Source: Cyanoderma ruficeps (lineage: Eukaryota; Chordata; Aves; Passeriformes; Timaliidae). From it: DNA of 64,000 nt. This document shows, piece by piece, positions 40,401 to 49,400 of this stretch. The stretch is taken from contig VZDJ01000052.1 of NCBI GenBank assembly GCA_008694505.1, positions 5,645,722 through 5,709,721 on the forward strand. The letters are read 5' to 3'. Below the pieces are notes generated by a model, which did not search any database, was not told the DNA's origin, and saw only the letters and a program-made list of their open reading frames with translations. A program made the position numbers and the translations under genes. Position 1 is the first letter of the stretch. Each line of letters opens with the position of its first letter.

Positions 40401-43400
40401 TACAGCACAAGGACAGATGATGATAACTTAATATTTTTCATTTGGTCACAGTTGCTGCAGCAGCAATGCTGCAGAAATCCACAAAGTGGATGGAAAATCC
40501 ACGGAGTGCTGAAAGGGAACAAGCAGCCATCCTGGGAGCTTACAGGAAGCAAAAACTTCATCCAGTGGTTAACATGTGCTTTGGGTTTTCCTTCCCCCAT
40601 TTTTTTTTTTTTTTATTAAAGCTATACCTCAAAATTTCTCCCTTTGGCTATGATTTGCTTATCTGAAATCCAGAGGTTTTAGCTATCACTTCATACCTAG
40701 GGCTTGGCTGACAAAATACCATAATTATTCCAGTCCAGAATAATACATTTCCCTGGGAAATGCTACTCTGGGCTTGTGGAAATGCAGGTTTCCTTTGGGT
40801 GCTGTCAGATGGAGACCATCTTTGCTTAAGACAGTTGGCAAAGAACAATTTGACTGTGTTCTCATGCTTGGTTAAGCCACAAGGAAGGAAAACGTTAGAT
40901 CAGCTAACACAATGTGCAAAACTCAGAGTAAAACCTTTTGGTGTTTTGACTGTCCTATAAAACACATAATTTGGCAGATATATTTTATATAAGCATAAAA
41001 ATGGTAACTAAGTTTTGATTGAAATCTAATGCAAAGAAAATGAACCATCACAGCAATCAGTCTGGTATAAAAACAGATCAGTGGTTAAAAATTCTGTGGT
41101 TTTCTCCTTGAGTAATTGTCTCTAAAACCTTCAATAATGGCATTATGACAATCAGTTTTACCTTAGACTGAAATGAAGCTGGAAGTGACCAAAAAGTTGT
41201 TCAGGAAAAAGGTGTAAATTGTGCAAAACCGGTTCTTTCTTCAGTGAAAATGGTTCTTTTCCAAAGCAAAATATGGATCATTATTACCACTCCAGTCAAC
41301 AGCCTCCAAATGCAAAACTGAGGTGTTTTAAAAATGCATCTTTAGTGCATTTTGGACCACTAAATACTTCTGTGAAGCCAAGAGTTAGTGCTACCTGGAG
41401 ATGCTGAAGATGGTCAGAGCTCCAATGAAGGCTCTCCAACAATGAGGTTATTCACAGTGTCTCCATTCTCTAAGCTGCTCTTCTTCTGCAGGGGTAAGAA
41501 TGATGCCAGTCTCCCTTAGCTGGCTGCTTATTTCTTAATATATTTAGGAACTCACCACTTGTGAGACCTCTGGAATGTTTGCTTCAAATTCATTGTGAGC
41601 TCAAAGTTATTTCAGGACAGGAGAGAATCTGGGGAGGCAGGACAGGCCTGACAGGAGTAACCTTGCTTCTTTAAAAAGCTATTACTACCAAAAAAAAATC
41701 TCAGCATCACAAAAGAAAAAAACTAAAACCACAGAGGTTATAACAGATCCCTGTCAGCTTGACAGAGCACATACACAAGAATGATGTTTTCATGTTTAGT
41801 CTATCCTAGTAGAAATCTTTTTCACATAACCTCTATTCCCTTTATTCATGTCAGCACTACTGTGAATAGAAAAAAGCATATTAGCTTGAAATTAAAAAAA
41901 ACCACACAGATATTAAAGACTCGAATCTACTCTTTCTTCTTTTGTATATCTACCACAAAGGAACTTAATCTGATCAGTGTTGAATTAAACAGACACCATT
42001 TTCCTGGAAAGCGTGTCATATCTAGTGATAAGAGCAGTGTAGATAAGCTGCAGAGAAAGGAAATCTGTTCTGCTAGCACAGAACTATGGCAGCTTAATTT
42101 GCACAGCACAAAAGTGCAACCTGATACTACATCTGTTAGGAAAGACTGAGTACTGGCAGGACAACAGAGATGTTACACTGCTGTTCAGCATGCCAATTAT
42201 TGAGATTAATTAAAAAAATACCCCAACAAACCAACCCCCCTATACTAAACTGTCAGAGACAGTTCATGCCACAAACATCGACACAAAATTTTGCTCGTTA
42301 TAACAAAAACTGTATAAAGAAGCAACAAAAGAAGCCTCCCTGAAGATACCTGACTGGGACTTTGGACTGCAAATTAAACCACTAAGATTAGATAAAGGGA
42401 AAACCCATTCTTTAATCATCTCAGGCCTAGGGAAAAAAAAGCCAAACAAAGCTGAAGAAAAGGAATGTATCCACAAGAAAGGCAAATGCAGCAGAGATTC
42501 TTCCCTGGCTGAGTTTTCCCTGCAGAAGCCAGGTTTACACAGACTCCCCCCTGAAATGATGGGGGGTGGGTGGAGGAGGTTTCAGGTGTAACCTCTGCTC
42601 ACCCTCCTTTTACACAAGCTGGCCCAGCTGTGGAACCCCCAAGCCCACAGGCCACATCCACATGGCAGGCAGCTGAGGGGGTGTCATAATCCATCAAAGA
42701 CCCCCCCAAAGTGTCCCCTCCCTCCAGAGCCATTCCTGAAGCCTTGCACCACAGGACTGCACATGATGCAACAGACAATGGCAAAGTCCTCCCCCACCAG
42801 GGAGGCGCCTGTGTTTTCCCACCTAGCCTGAGTGTGTATTCACCCATTGGATTCTCTGCTTTTTGGGGGGACCTTCACCACCAAGGCCAGCTGGAGAGGA
42901 TCAACAGAGCATCTCTGGGATCCAGGGAGTGCTGATATTTTCCTTATTCTGTCTCTGTCAACCCCTTTCTGTCCCCCCCACCTATTTCTTTCTTGCTCTT
43001 TATTATCTTTCTTTCATATTTACTATCAAATAAAACCCATACTATTGTCACTGGCATATGGTCTCCTTTGCAGCTTAATTTGGGCAGAGGCATTTCTAAG
43101 AACTTTAGTAACAGGATCACGACATAAACCCACGACAAGATCAAGGTTTCTCGTCAACACTTTCACAGTTACAGTCCCATGTAGCTAAGGAAAGGTCCAC
43201 AAATGAAATCTTCTGCATAAATCTACATGCAAAACTCTGTTTTACCCAAAGCTTATTATCTGAAGCAGTGTTCCATAACACTAGATTAAAGACAAAGGCT
43301 TGGAAGTATAAGAACAAAGAATTTTGCACGTTGAGCCAAAATTTTATGCAAGAAGATCGTTTCCCACATATGGGAAATTAAACAAATCAAACAGAAAGGC

Positions 43401-46400
43401 ACACACAAGAAAAGACCATCCATCTGAAAACACTATTAAGGACAATGGTGGTTTTCACATGGAAAAGATAAAGATACAGTAAGCAAGACTCCTAATTTTC
43501 CTTTCACTACCCCACAGGCTCTTCTGCCACTGATTGCTAAAGATGCTGGATGTTACCAGATTTCAACCTACAAAAACTGCAAATTTAGTTACCTCTTTAG
43601 GTTGTTAATACTGAAACTGGAAGAGAAGGCTAAATTAACAGCAGGCAGGATGCTAGTCAGCCATGAAAACTGCTCAGAAAAAACCCCAAAGGGGCAGCTA
43701 CTGAATCCTGGTGGCTGGCAGTATAACATCACGTTGAGAGAAACTGATACTCCAATCCATTGTAGGAAAGGATCATATCATTGCTCCTGATGAAACAAAC
43801 CAACCAACCAGATCTAGTGTAGGATATTCTTTTCCCTTCTGCACTTTTCCAGAATGCAAGATGCTCCACCCCACTTCTTGGGTACAATTAGCCTGCCTTT
43901 GATAAATCAGATACGGTTGATTAAATGTTTCATCCAGGCTGAACACAGTCACCACTAAGAAGAATAACCACTCTAGCACAGCTCTTGGCTTGGCAGTATT
44001 CTTAGCTGGAAGTAGAGAGTTTGAAGTCTGCTTTATTCAAAACATATTCAACTTGCATTTATCCCAGCTCCCTGTTACCCTTAAAATAACACCTTCTGAA
44101 CAAATTGTCTCTTTGTGACAACCTCACCACACAATCAGAAAAATTCCTGTGCTGCTTGAAGAGGAGATGTTAAAAAAACCAGCATGAGCATCAGCATAAA
44201 TAAATTTAAAATTGTCAGGGTACTCCAGCCTAAAGTGAAAAGCTGCTGTTGCCTAATTGCTGTCCATAAAGATGTATCAATTATGGAAGGTGCTTTCTCC
44301 TATTGATTTGTGGGGCTCAGGTAAATGGCAGTGCAACCTTCAGAGCCTGCCTTTGCAGCAGTATAAAACAGAGATTCCCAAGTAAAACTTGGGAATAAAG
44401 CTGCACTATCCAAGGATATAATTCAATTTAAAGTCAATTTTTCAAAAGCACACAGATGGTTAAATTGCCTCATCTCATACTCAAAACACAGGCCCTAGCT
44501 ATGGAAAAAAATTAGAACAAAACACCATCAGTTCTCTGTAAGTCACTTTAGGAACAGTGGAAAAATCACTAAAAACAGCTTCTCCACCATAAGCATTCTA
44601 TGTCATTGTAACTGCATAATAAAACTTTTTTCCATATTTTAATTTGGCCACTTACTCAGTGGTACTGGCAGAGAACACAAGACATTCATTTCTCAGCCTT
44701 TTTATGCTTGTACTGGTACTATATGAACTCAAGAAATCTTAATTTTCACTTCAAAATGCATTTTTCTCAGCCAAAACAGTTAGCTTGTAACTCTGAGGAA
44801 AATACAAACATAAAATTTGCCATGTCATTATTTTGCTGAACTGCTTTAGTCATAATGCTTGTCCCACGTTTCAAACAGCTAAAATGAAGAATGATTGGAA
44901 TTATGACAACTGTATTTTAGAACATACTCACCCTGGATTATAAAGCATAACTGCTGACAGATTCTCACAAGATTTAGAAAGATCAGTCATAGACAAGCTG
45001 AAGGAAGACAGCAGTCCACTCTAACAACAGACCATAAAATAAAAGTATTAGACAAGCTTACAAACTCTTACTTTGATGAAATATTAACTAAAGTACATGA
45101 AGCAAATGAAAAAAAGGCATCACACAACAATCAAGGCATGCCTGTATTAGAAATAAAACGTGAAAAGGTTTAAATTTACACTGATTTGATCTCACCTTTC
45201 TTTTCTCCCTTAGCTTAGCAGCTTCTTTCGGGTGGTTAAAGCGAAACATGTTGGTTCTTCCAAGTAATATAACAGCACCTGAGGAGAAAAACACACACCA
45301 CTCACTGCCAGCATTGTGCACCTGGAAGCACCATGTCATTTTCCAGACACACCACATGGAAGCAAAGACTTCCATGGAGCAAGAACAAAATGAAAATGCA
45401 TTTTCTCAGGGGTATAACCATGCATAGTCACAGCTACCTTAACTGATGGATACAGTGTATTCCTTCCTCTTCCCACTTCAACAAAAACTAAACCCACAGG
45501 TGTTCACACACTGCAGGAATATGACTGACTCGAGGTCAAGCATGTTCATGGAGCTCAGTTAAAAGAATAAAAAAATAGGGAGAGGAAGCAGCTGCCCAGA
45601 TTTGATCTATATGCTCTTTAACAGTCCTACTTTGGAAGCCACCAGCAGATGCAGGTTCAACAGGAACATCCATAAACGTGACCAAGAACAAATCTGTCCA
45701 TCCACTACTGATCACTGGTCAGGTTTGAATCCAACTACACTAAAAGCTCCAGATTTCCATTATTTGTGCTCTCACATTTTTCTTCTCCACGTGGAAGACT
45801 GAAGTTTATTGTCATTCAAAACAGGATTGTTAGACTTTAATACCCAACAGCTATTTTCTGATGGAAGAACCTTGAATAATTCATATTGCTCAATGCGCAT
45901 CTATTATTGTATTTAATCAGTTAAGGTATAGGTCACAAATAAAGAGATTCTGAGCAATTTTAATCACATTTTAAAGACAATGGTACCAAGATTAATATTT
46001 CCCTAAGAAGTATATTGTCAGTGATGTCTCACTACTGTCACAACATGGAAGTCTTCCAAGTTCACCACCTCAGAATCAAGCATTTATCTGTCAGTCGGTA
46101 CGGAGCATTTTTAAAAAGAAAAAGGACTCCATTACACTCACAGTAGGAAAAAAAATTGTCATCACTACAAATTCTTACAAGTTCTTGATGACATCATGTC
46201 CTTAGCAAGGAATGCTTCTCTTAAAATCAGCTTAATTAGGAGTATCAACTCAAATTTGGTGATCCAGTCTTAGCAAATAAATGGCAAAAAGCACTACAAC
46301 CCCTTCTTGCTGCCTACACAACACCTCAATTTTGGATCATATTTGCAGTTCACCTCAGTCAAACCTCAAAAAGAATTACCTTTCACAAATCGGTGCGAAA

Positions 46401-49400
46401 TTCTTTCAGTTACTTTCAGGTAGAGACAAAAATAATTCATTGTAAACATTTGTGACCACTTCACTAGGTGGAAGCAATGTAAATAAATTAATTAAATTTT
46501 CAGAATTAATAGTTTTAAATATGTGTCCCTAACTTCTTAAATTTTAAGGAAGACAGGAGAGAGAGACTTAACAGGAAGCACATGAGAGTCAGTCCCAAAT
46601 GATGGGTCATTTGACTAACTCCTAGGTTTCTCTTTTAAGTACAGAAGGGTTGATAGTTTGGCCCAAAACCCTGAAAACTTGCTCTAAGGTGAGGATATAT
46701 TGGAGGTAAATGACAAACTGTAATTGTGAATATTAACTCAGTTACCTTCAGAAATCCTACTTGTGACTAAAAAAACATTTTTAGTTCAGTTACATTTACA
46801 AAAACACCACGTTAACCACAACTTGCAAACGATCAAAGAAATCCATAGAAGGAAGGGGCAACTTATTACCATGCCTCTTATTACTTTTAAACTCCATGAT
46901 GGGCTAAAAATTTACCACATTTTCAAATGAACAGCTACCAATGATCAACGGAAGCATTTAAATACATCAGCAGGTAATCAGTATTACCTAAAAGTGGGTA
47001 TTTAAGGACGCTGGCACTTCATGCTGTGAGACTAAATGCTGACACAGCTGGGATAAATGGATTGCACACGAGTCCTTAAACCAGTGATTTCATCAGTTTT
47101 GCACACCTAATATCACAGTTGCCACCTTCCTCTCAGGCTCAGTCTCCTTAGACACAAAAAGTCAGCTTAGGCAGCAGTTTTTTACAACTTAGCAACCCTA
47201 GCAACCAACCCTTTCCCTTGAAGTTGCAAATTTTTGTCTAAAGAAATTTGTGAGGGAAAAAATGTCACGTTTCCACTTTTAGCAGTGCAAAAATCAAGTT
47301 GTAATATGCATCTCAAAGAGGGAAACAGCATCCAAACTCCTACTTTCTTCTGAGGCACACTGAACATTTCCTGCCTATAAAACGTAGCAGGATAAAATAA
47401 AGATGATTCCTCACAACACAATTTGTATTGTTTACAGTGTTATTTGCTATTAATGTCAAACGTTTCTTTTGTTGACAATTTATGCATTAGATTTACTTAA
47501 ACCTAAGATGAAGGGGAGTTGGGATTTTTTTTATCCCCCTTTGTCTGTAATAGAAACAAGCACATATGCCTCTCATTTTGTATGAAGAAATAGGCACCCT
47601 AAAAACACGGGTCAATGTAATCTCTCTACACCAAAACTCCTTGCTTTCTGCAAGCAGCCTTTAGAGAGTTTGTTAGAGTTCAGAAAGGATGCAGGACTCC
47701 CCTTATTTAACACTGCATTCTTCTTTTGTTAGCCTAAGCTTACTCTGAGAGCTTCTTTTTAGAGAAGTAATGTGAGATTGTTTTCCAGCAGCTGAGCTGT
47801 GTCACAGCCTCACTCCTAAACAGGTCTTTTTCAGCTCCTTGCTAAATGGGAAGATATTCTGGATGCTCCTGGAACATAAAACATGGTGAAGCTCTCCTGC
47901 AGCACTCACCAGCTCGCTTGTCAGTCAGCCCTTTCCAGGCCAACACAACATATCTTGTTCCCAGCTGCTTTTTAATTTCCAGATTTTAAAGCTTTTACAT
48001 CAAAATTGTAATTTTGTAAACCTCCTCTTTAAGGGTTAACCTCCTCCTTTTTATCACTTCCCATAGCTGCAGTGAACAGATACTCCAGCTCAATCTCCTG
48101 CTGTACAGGAGAATTTGGCAGCAGCATTAAGTAGGATCAACCTGAAACTTGGGGAGAGGGGCAAGGGTGTCTCTGACATTATTTTAGTCCTGTAGAGCTC
48201 TATACCTTTTTCTTAGCGTTACAGCAATCTAGCATGGAGTTCACTTTCTGTAAAAGCAAACAGAATCAAAGGGTAACTATCAAATCATAACCAAGATTAT
48301 GACGTTGTCGGGGTTTAGGATTTTTTCCTTTTGTTTCTTTCTCTTGGAGAATTTTCTCCCATTTTGCTGCTAAGAAATAATAACAACCGGGACTTAAAAG
48401 AGACAAAAGTTGCCAAGCTCAGGGGAGGAGAGCACCGGCTGCACTTCTCTTATCTGAGAGTTTCTTTTGGAGGAGCAGAGATACCAAAGAATTTGGCTAA
48501 GGGAAAGGGGGCTGGGTACAGCTCCTAGCTCTCTTACTCTTTTGGCTTTGGAGGAAAACAGTTGTGCTGCTGCTTGGGAGAGGGAAATTTGCTGCCATTG
48601 CCAGAGCCCAGCCCTGCCCGGTTTCTCCTCCCGTGGGTGAGCCTTTGCTCCTGAGAGCAGCCATTGAACTAGGACCTTAGTGGCATCCTGCCTCACTTGA
48701 AAAGGACCCTTGCCATCTGTTCGGGTGCCTCAGGGGAAAAGACTGGGACCGGGACCCCGTTCTGGGAAGGTGCATCTTTCCGGCTGTGTGCGGCTGAGGA
48801 GCCCGACTGCCACTGCCTCGGGCTTTTTCACTGCACTCTAACCCAGCACACCCTGCCTGCTGGGACATCCTGCATCCCCTGCTACAGTTGCCAAGTTTCT
48901 GCTACCTCTTGCTTGCTACCCAAGGTGAGCCTGCCCTACAATCCTGCTGCGGCCCATTTCTGCCATTCAGGCCGCCCGCCGTCACCGTGAGGGGCTGAGC
49001 TCGCGCCACAGCGCCCCCTGCAGGCGCGGGGGAATCCTCGCACCCGCCCTGCCCGGCCGGGAGCCACCAGCGCCCCCTGCCGGCTGTGAGCGGAACTGCA
49101 CCAGAGGGGAAAGTGCCGCAGCCCAGAGAGAGAAGGGACTGGGGCTGTGTTCTGTTTGTTTGTCTGCCTTGTTATCCAGACACATGCCAGTAAAGAACTG
49201 CTACTCCTTTCCCCTATCTTTGCCTGAAAGCCCCATAATTTCAAGTTATTATAATTCAGAGGGAAGAGGATCATAGTCTCCGTTTCAAGGGAGGTTCCCG
49301 CCTTCCAAGCCAAGACAGACGTGGTTGAAATTAATAAAGAATTCTCTTTTCACCACATGGCAATTCTTTGACACCAAAAACACCATGGGGTTTTCCCGGT

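Larger units (their letters stand above)
38815..44931 (-). other. KIF16B: KIF16B intron, 6.1 kb
   Basis: Holds the U6-like fragment, a poly(T) run near 40597-40614, the LTR-like block at 42540-43137 and the hairpin at 44374. Confidence 0.9.

Noticed and set aside
48936..49313. 125-codon minus-strand open frame
   Set aside because: It lies inside the CpG-rich LTR, where stop codons are scarce.
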